Below are positions 9,090 through 17,081 of a stretch of 52,898 nt of DNA, one piece after another. How positions within the stretch are numbered: position 1 is the stretch's first letter; each line of letters starts with the position of its first letter. The stretch comes from JBCAWW01 sp039024315 (GTDB lineage Bacteria > Bacteroidota > Bacteroidia > J057). A program made the translations under genes and the position numbers. Location of the stretch: positions 1 through 52,898 of the forward strand of contig JBCCQN010000030.1 in the NCBI GenBank assembly GCA_039024315.1, in the 5' to 3' direction. The notes beneath the pieces were generated by a model. The model worked only from the letters and a program-made list of their open reading frames with translations, was not told the DNA's origin and made no database searches.

Positions 9090-9190
9090 TTAAGTAAAAA
9101 GTAGAAAGTACTCAGTATAGAGAAAAAAGGTCTAGATGAACCGCATAGCTCTATTTTTCACGGTACTGAATACTTTTGTCTAAGTACTTA
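9090..9190 (+). repeat. MITE-like inverted-repeat element, copy 1
   Basis: It begins TTAAGTA and ends TAAGTACTTA. The two ends are imperfect inverted repeats (AGTACTCAGTA near the left, TACTGAATACT near the right). The middle carries GGTCTAGATGAACCG. The same ~100-bp unit recurs inverted at 16932-17038 and direct at 33165-33263. There is no coding capacity. Confidence 0.7.
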
Positions 9191-9657
9191 TCTCTGTAGT
9201 TATACCATGGCGCCATACGGTGGGGCTCTTTGTGCCTAATTCGCTTCGCGGAACGCTTATTTCCCAAGGCCACTCCGCTATCTCCGAGCCGAAGGTGGGA
9301 ATAAGATAGCTATCGCACATAAAAATCCTGTCATCGCGACCAAGGCGGAGGGAACTTTAACGAATAAGCGTTCCGCAAAGCGAGAAAATCTCTTAGCTTG
9401 ACAGGAATGCAAAAGCTTTAGGAACTCCTCGTAGGAGCAGGCTCGTTCGAAATGTCTGGGGATAAAAAGGGTTCTACTGCTACTTTGCGTTGCTGCCATT
9501 ACAGTAGGTATCGAAGAGTATCTTGAAAAACGAAAAATAATCTTGCTCAATCAGAGAGCCCCATTTTCAAGCGTCTTAATAGTGGACAATGTTTTCTCAG
9601 CGCCTAGGTATTCAGAAAATAGCGGAAGGAAGAAAAGCTGCGCCAAAAAATGATTGT
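9191..9657. other. Repeat-rich non-coding region
   Basis: The only sizeable frame (9278-9550, minus, 90 codons) reads through a REP-like palindrome and the motif ALVAMTGFLC. It has no domain and no plausible start context, and I judge it non-coding. The stretch from 9239 to 9384 can fold back on itself. Confidence 0.5.
9239..9384. repeat. Inverted pair of REP-like palindromes
   Basis: ATTCGCTTCGCGGAACGCTTA (9239-9259) and TAAGCGTTCCGCAAAGCGAG (9365-9384) are inverted copies about 105 nt apart. Inner segments (actccgc and gcggagg) also pair, so the unit could form one long stem, like a paired REP (BIME-type) element. Confidence 0.65.
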
Positions 9658-9740
9658 AAAAAAAAACTAGGGGATTCTATCCCTTTGGGAGAATCAACCC
9701 TAGCCCTTGCTCTTGTAATTCCAGGATTACCGTCCTGTTA
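9658..9740 (-). ncRNA. Small structured RNA, copy B of three
   Basis: About 81 nt, from near 9740 to the T-run at 9658-9666. It is near-identical to copy A across both hairpins. The terminator loop is changed (inner loop aaa instead of aat) while every stem base is kept. It lies free of any gene on either strand. Confidence 0.65.
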
Positions 9741-10114
9741 CATTACAATTTTAGGGTAAAAGTTAGGCTCTCACAATACAAAAGTCCTCCAATGGTTACA
9801 TCTTTTGCGGCAACTGTTTGAATCCAATTTCGAACTGTTAGTACATTCAATGAAATTTTATTACACCACCATCATTTTGGTATCCGAAAATTAATCACCT
9901 TATGAACTAAAAGATTCTTAACCGCTATTTGTATGCTCTACCTCAAAAACAAAAAGAGGCACCGAGGCGCCATCCAAAATAGATAAAATCAATTTTCTAC
10001 TAGTGAGTCCCGTGTGCTGAGAGCAAACGACCTATTCTACATACAAAGCGTTTAGAATATACTACAATCGCCAAAGAGAGTACACAGAGGCTATTTTAGG
10101 CAACAATCAAGCAC
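9741..10114. other. Non-coding spacer between small RNA copies B and C
   Basis: It contains the promoter of copy B. A short GC-rich imperfect palindrome (gaggcaccgaggcgcc) lies near 9957-9972. No open frame or further repeat is visible. Confidence 0.4.
9746..9814 (-). promoter_or_regulatory. Promoter and upstream element of small RNA copy B
   Basis: -7 box TAAAATTG (9746-9753) and -33 box ATTG (9774-9777), 20 nt apart on the minus strand. The upstream block GGTTACATC...GCGGCAAC (plus sense, 9794-9814) matches copy C at the same distance and could be an activator or repressor site. Confidence 0.6.
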
Positions 10115-10199
10115 AAAAAAAAACTAGGGGATTCTATCCCATATCGGGAGAATCAACCCTAGCCCTTGCTCTTGTAATTCCAGGATTACCGTCCTGTTA
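10115..10199 (-). ncRNA. Small structured RNA, copy C of three
   Basis: About 83 nt, from near 10199 to the T-run at 10115-10123. Same stems as A and B; the inner terminator loop is two bases longer (gatat). Keeping the stems while the loops vary favours selection on RNA structure. Confidence 0.65.
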
Positions 10200-10204
10200 C
10201 AATA

Positions 10205-10272
10205 CAAACATAGTAGGCAAAATCTGTAATTCAAGCGCAAATTGTATCAAAGGTTAACATCCCTACGGCAAC
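10205..10272 (-). promoter_or_regulatory. Promoter and upstream element of small RNA copy C
   Basis: Perfect -7 box TATGTTTG (10205-10212) and -33 box CTTG (10232-10235), spaced 19 nt on the minus strand. The upstream block GGTTAACATC...ACGGCAAC (plus sense) spans 10252-10272. The plus-strand promoter of the next gene must lie between here and 10496 but is not clear. Confidence 0.65.
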
Positions 10273-10496
10273 GGAAAATTCCTTTACCTAAATGGGAAGC
10301 TTACAAGCAAAGCCAAACTAAACACATACAAATAATATTTTTTATCGTGTAATTTACTAAATTAAGGATATAATATCAGATCGGAAAAGTAAGCCTACTA
10401 AAACAAGTCGCTCCTATTTGTAAGCATGCTTTTAACAATCAGCCTGTTTATAATTAGATTATTTTTAGTTAACATTAAGGTAATATACTTTTCCTT

Positions 10497-11582
10497 ATGA
10501 GCGTTTTCCATTCCTTCGTGCTTGCTGCATTGTTGATTCCCTCCGTTTTGCTCGCTCAGGTTCCAAAAGTCCATGATTATGTTTATGTAGATCAAGAACC
10601 GGTCATCTTGAATCTAAATGACGTACGCAAAGCAATTGGCTATCCATTCAGCGCGATAAAGCAAGGAATCGAAGGGAAGGTTTACTGTCGGGTCCTAGTC
10701 AACGAAAATGGCGTTTACATCAAACATCGAATCTTAAATTCGGCCCATCCTATACTCACCAAAGCTGTTAATCCCTATCTCAACCAGCTTAAGTTTATCC
10801 CCGCTAAAAGAGGCAAAGAGTCAGTATCCTATTGGACCAATATCCCTTTTGCCTTTTCTCAAGAAGAGTGCAGATTATACCTCCGCAAACAATCCGAAAA
10901 TCTCAATTTTGGAGTTAGCTACGCCAAAAAAGCCGCCATGCGCATTGAAAATGCCAAAGCTTATTTGGCCAATAAAGAATTCGAAGCCTCAGCCTTAGAG
11001 TACACCCGAGCCTTGATGTATATCCCTATTGCGCGCAAAAGACCCGCCAAAGCAGCCGCTAAATTATTTGATATCTACATGGGTCGAGCTCAAGCATATA
11101 TGGGTGCTCAACAGTACGAAAAGGCCGTCGCTGACCTTATTCAGGCTATCGGCTTAGGACATACCGCTTATGACAAAGCAGCCATCAGTCAGACTCAGAT
11201 TGCCAATGCTTATAACTTGCGTTCCTATTGCCGACTGGCCATGGGGCAAACCAGTCAAGCGGCTAAAGATATCAGTTGGGTTCTTTTTAACTATCAAAGA
11301 CTAGAAAGCGCCGTTTATAGAGCTCAAGCGCATCAAATTGCGGTACATCGTCAATTATCGCAGTTTGAAAAAGCCTTAGCTCTTGCCGAAGAAACGATTG
11401 AGCGTTCTCCGGAGGAGCCCTACGCCTACTACCAAAAAGGACTTGTACTTTGGACTATTGGCGCCGAAGAAGCCGCTATGAACTGTTTTATACAAGCTCA
11501 GAGCCGTAATTTGTCAAAACGAGATCGTGCCCAAATCGAAAGACTCATACATATAGAACAGAGCGTTGTATTAGAGCCCTAG
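10497..11582 (+). CDS. Periplasmic TonB C-terminal-domain / TPR protein
   Basis: A 361-residue secreted protein: signal peptide ending near LLAQ (residue 21), a TonB_C-like fold (about 48-120; GIEGKVYCRVLVNENG, LTKAVNPYLNQLKFIPA), then TPR repeats from about 145 to 350 (AKAYLANKEFEASALEYTRAL, YAYYQKGLVLWTIGAEEAAM). TonB_C domains normally sit at the end of a membrane-anchored TonB. Here there is no transmembrane anchor or proline-rich arm, so it is unlikely to be a classic energy transducer and may bind peptidoglycan or partner proteins. It is convergent with the LytTR regulator, with only 2 nt between stops. The function is otherwise unknown. Confidence 0.75.
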   Translation: MSVFHSFVLAALLIPSVLLAQVPKVHDYVYVDQEPVILNLNDVRKAIGYPFSAIKQGIEGKVYCRVLVNENGVYIKHRILNSAHPILTKAVNPYLNQLKFIPAKRGKESVSYWTNIPFAFSQEECRLYLRKQSENLNFGVSYAKKAAMRIENAKAYLANKEFEASALEYTRALMYIPIARKRPAKAAAKLFDIYMGRAQAYMGAQQYEKAVADLIQAIGLGHTAYDKAAISQTQIANAYNLRSYCRLAMGQTSQAAKDISWVLFNYQRLESAVYRAQAHQIAVHRQLSQFEKALALAEETIERSPEEPYAYYQKGLVLWTIGAEEAAMNCFIQAQSRNLSKRDRAQIERLIHIEQSVVLEP

Positions 11583-11584
11583 CG

Positions 11585-12322
11585 TCAAATCTTTGCAATC
11601 AGCTTCATAAATTCTTCCTTCCTACGGCGCGAAACATCGACCTGCGCCTGATTGCTCATAATCACATATCCTCCCTCTCCCTGGATATACCGTTCGACTT
11701 TGTTGAGATTGATAATAGAAGAATGATGGACCCGGCAATAAGTGCTCGGGTCCAAGATATTTTCAAACTCTTTGAGTCGTTTGGAGACCAATAATACTGG
11801 GCGCTGCTCCAAAAACACACGAGTATAGCTGCCGTCGGCCTGAATATGAACCACATCCTTAAGCTCAATAAATACCATCCCCTCTGATACTGGCACCGCC
11901 AATTTTCCTTCTTGCCCTAAGCGATGCCTCACATTATGCAATACCGCTCTATAGTCTTGTTTAGTGTTAATGGCCTCCGCCCGATTGACGGCTCCCACCA
12001 ATTCTTCGATATCCACTGGCTTCATCAAATAGTCTAAGGCCGAAAAGCGAATCGCCTTAATCGCATATTTATCGTGCGCGGTTACAAAAATGGTCTGAAA
12101 GCGCGGATCTTCGATTTTTTCTAATAAATCAAAGCCACTTAGATGGGGCATTTGCACGTCTAAAAAAACTAAGTCTGGATCATATTTTTCAATAGCCGCT
12201 AATCCCTCCAAGGGCCCATCACAGCGTTCGAGAATCTCAACTTGAGCACAAAATTTTGTTAAGGCAAGTGCTAGACTTTCTCGGGCATCTTCTTCGTCGT
12301 CAATGATGATTGCTCTTATCAT
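11585..12322 (-). CDS. LytTR-family response regulator
   Basis: 245 residues: a receiver domain (1-120) with acidic pair D8/D9, phosphoacceptor D55 in FLDVQMP, T81 and K101 (MKPVD), then a LytTR DNA-binding domain (about 140-245; HIQADGSYTRVFL, CRVHHSSIINLNKV). Such regulators are activated by LytS-type kinases. The nearest kinase of that type is encoded 1.9 kb upstream on the same strand (14189-16165), with an opposite-strand lipoprotein gene between them, so this is probably a split pair. Confidence 0.93.
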   Translation of the reverse strand: MIRAIIIDDEEDARESLALALTKFCAQVEILERCDGPLEGLAAIEKYDPDLVFLDVQMPHLSGFDLLEKIEDPRFQTIFVTAHDKYAIKAIRFSALDYLMKPVDIEELVGAVNRAEAINTKQDYRAVLHNVRHRLGQEGKLAVPVSEGMVFIELKDVVHIQADGSYTRVFLEQRPVLLVSKRLKEFENILDPSTYCRVHHSSIINLNKVERYIQGEGGYVIMSNQAQVDVSRRRKEEFMKLIAKI

Positions 12323-12488
12323 TTAGCTTTTTATTTGGGTACCTCCTTCGGAGAACGCTCAGTTTTTTCCACTTATTGGGCCATTAGTGCCACTTATAAA
12401 GTCAGAACTTCCAGCTATGAATTGTAGCTATAAATAGGCTAAGGCCAAGATTAATATCGGGTATTCAATCAATCTAAAATATTCGATA

Positions 12489-14060
12489 ATGAACTCAAAA
12501 CCTCTCAAGCTTCCTTATTCCCATTTTGGGAAACTGATTTATCTGAGCCTAGGGATTTCAATTTGCCTCCTCGCTTGCAAAAAAGAGCCACTACCAACTC
12601 CCAACCAGCAGCCTGGAGAATTTACCGTCAATGTAACGCCCAATCTTAATGCGGCGATCATCAATTGGACCGAATCGGTAGATCCCGATGATGATCCCGT
12701 AACATATACCGTGATCGTCGCCGCCGAAACTTTGGCTACGGATAACAGTAGTCTTTCTTACACGCTTGAAGACTTAGATTTTGACGAGGAGTACAATGGT
12801 AAAATCATCGCTCAGGACGATGGGGGTCTAAGTCGCACGGTGGAATTCAGTTTTAGGACTGAGGCTTTACCTAACGATCCTCCTCAAGCTTTTTCGCTGC
12901 TTTATCCGCCCCAAGATTCCCAAAACCTCGAACTTGATCCCATACTCCAATGGGCTGTCTCCACAGATCCTGACGGAGATGTCATTAGCTACGATATTTA
13001 TCTAGATCAAAGTGCTACACCCAGTACATTGCGCTCAGAGGGGATCAGTGATACTCAATTGCAAGTCAGCGATTTAGAAGAGGAAACCACCTACTATTGG
13101 AAAGTAGTCGCCAAGGATGGCAAAGGAGGTGAAATCAGTAGCGAAACTTTTTTGTTCCGTACCCGCGCCTCCGTCATTGCCAATTTACAGTCCACAGCAC
13201 CTTGGTCCGCGCGGGCCGGCCATACTGTCCTCAACTTTAATGGTAAAATGTGGGTAATTGGCGGCGATTCGGGTAATGGGGGTCGCTTTAATGATGTTTG
13301 GTCTACCAGCGATGGAGTCAATTGGACCGAAGAAGTAAATTCCGCTCCTTGGGAAGCTCGTACGGTTCATTCCTCAGTCGTCTTTGACAACAAAATGTGG
13401 GTATATGGGGGAAATAAGTCTTACTCACAAGGCCAAGAATTGGGGGACCTTTGGTACAGTAGTGATGGCGTTAATTGGACGGAAGCTATGATCAACAGTT
13501 CTGATCCTTTTCCTGCTCGCTATGGGCACGAAATGATCGTGTATGATGACAAGATGTGGATATTTGGAGGTCGAGATGTCAATATCAATTTCTCCCGTCG
13601 GCAAGTCTGGAATTCCGCTGATGGCTTCACTTGGAACCTAGTATCCGATGATAATGGCGTAAACTTTAGTTCAAATGGAGAAATTTTAGTCTTCGATAAC
13701 AAAATGTGGATGGTCGGGCGTGGGTTTTCAGATGATACACGCTACTCTACGGACGGTGTAAATTGGACGATGGTTAATCCAATGGTTCCTTTTGGTGATC
13801 GCAAACAACACAGTACGGCTGTGCATAACGGTAGAATTTGGCTCATGAGCGGCTCTGTAGAGTCTAATCCATTAGTCGAATTAGGCGATGTCTGGTATTC
13901 AGATGATGGAGACACATGGATTCGTGCCGCCGAAAATGCCGGTTTTGATCCTGTAGCACAATCAAGAGCAATCTCTTTCAATAATAAGTTATGGCTGGTT
14001 GGCGGAGGCGGAGGCTTTCAGAGCTTCTTTGTGACCAATAAAGTATTTAGTATTGATTGA
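12489..14060 (+). CDS. Lipoprotein with two FN3 domains and a kelch-like beta-propeller
   Basis: 523 residues: signal and lipobox LLAC (Cys30), a fibronectin-III-like domain (about 43-128), a second one (about 133-228; TTYYWKVVAKDGKGG), then a propeller (about 240-523). The propeller is built from repeats of the form FNGKMWVIGG...NDVWSTSDGVNWT, recurring at roughly 60-residue spacing; I count at least five. This resembles kelch/galactose-oxidase-type propellers of surface proteins. There are no catalytic residues that I can identify. It sits between a kinase and its likely regulator, both on the other strand, so it may have been inserted there. Confidence 0.8.
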   Translation: MNSKPLKLPYSHFGKLIYLSLGISICLLACKKEPLPTPNQQPGEFTVNVTPNLNAAIINWTESVDPDDDPVTYTVIVAAETLATDNSSLSYTLEDLDFDEEYNGKIIAQDDGGLSRTVEFSFRTEALPNDPPQAFSLLYPPQDSQNLELDPILQWAVSTDPDGDVISYDIYLDQSATPSTLRSEGISDTQLQVSDLEEETTYYWKVVAKDGKGGEISSETFLFRTRASVIANLQSTAPWSARAGHTVLNFNGKMWVIGGDSGNGGRFNDVWSTSDGVNWTEEVNSAPWEARTVHSSVVFDNKMWVYGGNKSYSQGQELGDLWYSSDGVNWTEAMINSSDPFPARYGHEMIVYDDKMWIFGGRDVNINFSRRQVWNSADGFTWNLVSDDNGVNFSSNGEILVFDNKMWMVGRGFSDDTRYSTDGVNWTMVNPMVPFGDRKQHSTAVHNGRIWLMSGSVESNPLVELGDVWYSDDGDTWIRAAENAGFDPVAQSRAISFNNKLWLVGGGGGFQSFFVTNKVFSID

Positions 14061-14062
14061 GT

Positions 14063-14097
14063 AGGTAGGGGCAGTCCGACCGGGTGCTGCCCCACCT
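14063..14097 (+). terminator. Hairpin after the kelch lipoprotein
   Basis: AGGT-a-GGGGCAG pairs with CTGCCCC-ACCT (11 bp, one bulged A). It starts 3 nt after the stop codon. No T-run follows, so it may mainly protect the mRNA end. Confidence 0.55.
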
Positions 14098-14188
14098 CAA
14101 TACTTGAATATTTACTTATGTAGCGAGAAGCTCGATATTTATTGGGCTTCATTTTTGTTCATAATCGTTTGCTGAGCCTAAAATTGAT

Positions 14189-16165
14189 TTAAAGGGGAAT
14201 ACTCAATTCTACTCGGGTACCAATCGCCTTTTGGGCCGCGTCTTTGAGATCGACGATTTGAATCAGTTTTTGCAAGCCAGAGGAATTGAGCAATTTCAAG
14301 CGCTCTCGCGTTAGTTTGATAGCCATAGATTTATGCGAGACTGCAGATTTATCTTTTAGGGCGAGAGCTTTTTCTCGGCCAACGCCATTATCTTCTATCG
14401 TACAATGCAAGAGATCGCCGCGTTCTTCAAGGAAGATCCTCAACATCCCGTCCCCACTGTCTTTGTGCATCAGTCCATGCCAGATAGCGTTTTCGATAAA
14501 AGGCTGTAATACCATAGAAGGTACTTCTACCTCCTCAGCATCAACATTATCGGCCAGCTTGATATCATAGGAAATCTTGCCCTTGTAGCGTTGGGATTCT
14601 AGTTGGATATAGGTCTCAAGCATATCCAGTTCTTCTCGGAGGCTGATGGTTTTTCGTTCCGAAAACTCTAATATCATGCGGATCAAACGCGAGAACTTAG
14701 TCAGGTTACGAGCAGCTTTTTCATTTTCACCAGCCAGTATGAGTCGATTGATCGAATTCATACAATTGAAGATAAAGTGCGGGTTCATTTGGGCTCGTAG
14801 CGCCTTGAGTTCTAATTCCGTCAAACTTTGCTTGAATTCGGAAGCTTTGAGGGCCTCATTTTTTTGGGCGAGCAATTGTTGGCTTTGTAATTTTTTCTGT
14901 TGGCTGCGCCAAACGATTAGCCCGATGACACTTAACAAGATCAAGCCCAAGACCAAGCCATAGCGTTGAAAGGCAGCGTTCTGCAAAGCGGTTTCCTTTA
15001 ACTGATTCTTAGTGGTAAGGAGTTTGATTTCATTGGCTTTCTTTTCAGACTCGTATTGAGCATTTAATTCTTCGGCAATTTGGGTTTTCTCCTTGTAATA
15101 AAGGGAATCATCTATAATTCTAGAGCGTTCAGAAGCTTGGTAGGCTTCTTCAAACCGACCTAAATCAGCATAGGAACAGCCAAGATAATACATCACAGAT
15201 TTGAGGAAGTCTAAAGAATTGATCTCCTCCAATATTTCTTTGGCTTCAATAAGATAAGGGAGAGATTGCGCTGGTTTGCCCCATTTCCGATAAGCATTAC
15301 CGACAACCATTAAATTTGTGCCTAAATGGACTTTTTGACCAATTTTACGTCTAATCTCAAGGCCTCTAAGTTGATACTCTAGGGCGGTAGCGTATTCCTC
15401 TTTCAAAGCATAAGCATTACCAATGTTGACCAACTGAAAACCGACTCCCCACTCAAGCCCCAACTCTTCATCAATTTTTAAAGCTCGTTTAAATAGCGTC
15501 ATGGCTTCATCGATTTTTTCCAGTTCGAGATAGAGATCTCCAAGGTTACTGCTAGCATTTGCCTGCTGTTCTTTGTCCTCATACTTTTGGGCGAGTTTGA
15601 GGGATTGCTGGTAAGCATCTATGGCCAGATCGGTATTGCCTAAGTTTTTCTGTACATAACCGATACTATTATACACATTTATGGCACTAGGACTATTGCG
15701 CTTTTCAAAGTATCTGAGGCATTGCAAATGATTCTTTAAGGCCTCATCATAGCGCCCATAATCCGAAAGGATCATCCCATAGAGAAAGGACTGGTTGGTA
15801 AACCTAAGGCTATCGTCAATGGAAAGGAATAAGTTTCTTGCGAACTCACAATTTTTGAGGGCACTGTCTAGTTCTCCCATATTCCACTGCATGATGGCGA
15901 TATCACTGTAGCCCCTAGCTAATCCATAGGAGTAGTCTAAGCGTTCCGCGAAGCGGATTGCCTCCTCTGCATACTTAAATAAACTATCGGTCTCAAAAGC
16001 ACGGCTGTATAGTCGCTCAATCTTAATCAATTGTAAAACCGAATTAGTATCTGGATTTTGGTAATCAACTAAGGCCTTTAGGCTATCGATTTGTTTGGTG
16101 TCTTGCTGCGCAGAACCCACCATCGAGACTAAAGAGAGTAGAAAAAAGAAGATAAGTCGCCACAT
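14189..16165 (-). CDS. TPR-containing LytS-like sensor histidine kinase
   Basis: 658 residues: signal peptide (about 1-19), an extracytoplasmic TPR array (about 40-370) with repeats such as GDLYLELEKIDEAMTLFKRAL, and one transmembrane helix (about 400-422; GLVLGLILLSVIGLIVW). A short coiled coil leads to a His_kinase domain with H463 in QMNPHFIFN and a HATPase domain (EDNGVGREKALAL). This is the common Bacteroidota TPR-kinase architecture that feeds a LytTR regulator, here most likely the gene at 11585-12322. A REP-like motif at 15938-15955 is read in frame as RFAERL in the TPR region. Confidence 0.92.
   Translation of the reverse strand: MWRLIFFFLLSLVSMVGSAQQDTKQIDSLKALVDYQNPDTNSVLQLIKIERLYSRAFETDSLFKYAEEAIRFAERLDYSYGLARGYSDIAIMQWNMGELDSALKNCEFARNLFLSIDDSLRFTNQSFLYGMILSDYGRYDEALKNHLQCLRYFEKRNSPSAINVYNSIGYVQKNLGNTDLAIDAYQQSLKLAQKYEDKEQQANASSNLGDLYLELEKIDEAMTLFKRALKIDEELGLEWGVGFQLVNIGNAYALKEEYATALEYQLRGLEIRRKIGQKVHLGTNLMVVGNAYRKWGKPAQSLPYLIEAKEILEEINSLDFLKSVMYYLGCSYADLGRFEEAYQASERSRIIDDSLYYKEKTQIAEELNAQYESEKKANEIKLLTTKNQLKETALQNAAFQRYGLVLGLILLSVIGLIVWRSQQKKLQSQQLLAQKNEALKASEFKQSLTELELKALRAQMNPHFIFNCMNSINRLILAGENEKAARNLTKFSRLIRMILEFSERKTISLREELDMLETYIQLESQRYKGKISYDIKLADNVDAEEVEVPSMVLQPFIENAIWHGLMHKDSGDGMLRIFLEERGDLLHCTIEDNGVGREKALALKDKSAVSHKSMAIKLTRERLKLLNSSGLQKLIQIVDLKDAAQKAIGTRVELSIPL
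15938..15955 (-). repeat. REP-like motif inside the kinase gene
   Basis: TAAGCGTTCCGCGAAGCG on the plus strand; the kinase reads the complement as RFAERL inside a TPR helix. This is the opposite reading sense to the copy in the symporter gene. Confidence 0.65.
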
Positions 16166-16307
16166 AATTCAAGCAAAAAAAGTTAGACACTCTAATATAA
16201 GTCCTAATCATACCCCATGAAATTTTGGGCCATGAGGTACGGGGGCAATGACAACTCAAACTAAAAATCGAATCTTACAATCAGTAAAAAATCCCATCTT
16301 CTGACTT

Positions 16308-16315
16308 TAGCTTTG
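16308..16315 (+). promoter_or_regulatory. Candidate -7 box for the membrane protein gene
   Basis: TAGCTTTG fits TAnnTTTG exactly; no good -33 box is seen 19-20 nt upstream. It places the transcript start after 16313, which argues against the TTG there and for the ATG at 16349. Confidence 0.4.
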
Positions 16316-16348
16316 TATCGAAAGATTTTCTTGGTTATTTTTACCTAT

Positions 16349-16801
16349 ATGTCATTGACGATACTATTTGCTTGCTGGTCCATAGTCACCCTGACTGCGG
16401 GAATGTATTGGCTGCTACAACTCATGCATTATCCGCTCTTTGCCCGTGTAGCCCCTAAAGAATTCAACGACTATTTTGCTCAATATCGGAAGCGGGAAGT
16501 CCTCGCCGTACATATTCCCTCTATCCTTTCGCTAGTGCTGTCTATTGCTGTCCTAGGCTTTCGTCCTTGGTCTATTCCAGAGAACTACATCTACATTTTG
16601 GTCGCAACCATAGGGTTTAACATATTATTAACTTTTTTGCTCATTCAGCCTCACCTCAAGATTCTCAAGCAACACGGTTACTCCTATGTAGTCATCAAGC
16701 GATTGGTTGCCACAAACTGGGTCAGGACCTTGTTATGGACGATCTGCAGTATTTATCTCTCAGGATTGCTGAGTCTATTGATTGATCAAAACACCCTTTA
16801 G
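16349..16801 (+). CDS. Conserved four-helix membrane protein
   Basis: 150 residues from the ATG at 16349. The frame opens at a TTG at 16313, but that lies within the likely promoter box. Four hydrophobic helices are visible (about 5-27, 52-70, 82-105, 128-146). The motif QLMHYPLFARV followed by YFAQYRKRE is shared by a family of small uncharacterised integral membrane proteins. I do not know a function. It stands alone between a divergent kinase gene and a MITE-like element. Confidence 0.65.
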   Translation: MSLTILFACWSIVTLTAGMYWLLQLMHYPLFARVAPKEFNDYFAQYRKREVLAVHIPSILSLVLSIAVLGFRPWSIPENYIYILVATIGFNILLTFLLIQPHLKILKQHGYSYVVIKRLVATNWVRTLLWTICSIYLSGLLSLLIDQNTL

Positions 16802-17081
16802 ACTAGTCGTTTTTATCCTTTATATTAATTCCATCCTTACAAGCCTTGGGATATTTGGCAATTATTAACGCCCAAATTTCGGGTGCTTGGAATCATTTCC
16901 TTATCTTAATCGTTCAATCAAAGGAATGCTTTTAAGTACTTAGACAATAGTATTCAGTATTAAGACCTAGGAAAATTGGGCTGCATACTTCATCAAGATC
17001 ACTTTCTCTGTACCTAATACTTTCTACTCTGTACTTAATTGGCATATCCGGACATAATTATCAATAGTTAAATACCTTTGT
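16802..17081. other. Intergenic region before the protease
   Basis: It holds the second MITE-like element. A TAnnTTTG match (TACCTTTG, 17073-17080) ends one base before the protease start codon. That is too close for a normal leader, so either the match is fortuitous or the transcript is leaderless. Confidence 0.4.
16932..17038 (-). repeat. MITE-like inverted-repeat element, copy 2 (inverted)
   Basis: The ends are TTAAGTACTTAGACAATAGT and, at the right, ...TACTTTCTACTCTGTACTTAA, about 26 bp of imperfect terminal inverted repeat. Read on the minus strand it aligns along its length with copies 1 and 3. Confidence 0.7.

Noticed and set aside
9278..9550. 90-codon minus-strand frame
   Set aside because: It runs through a REP-like inverted pair, has low-complexity Ser/Arg-rich residues, no domain, and no neighbours on its strand; typical of a repeat translated by chance.
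8669..10199. CRISPR array made of the three ~83-bp repeats
   Set aside because: Repeats are too long, spacers of about 370 and 900 nt are irregular, and each unit has its own promoter and terminator.
17073..17080. TACCTTTG as the promoter -7 box of prc
   Set aside because: It ends one base before the start codon and has no -33 box; probably chance unless the message is leaderless.
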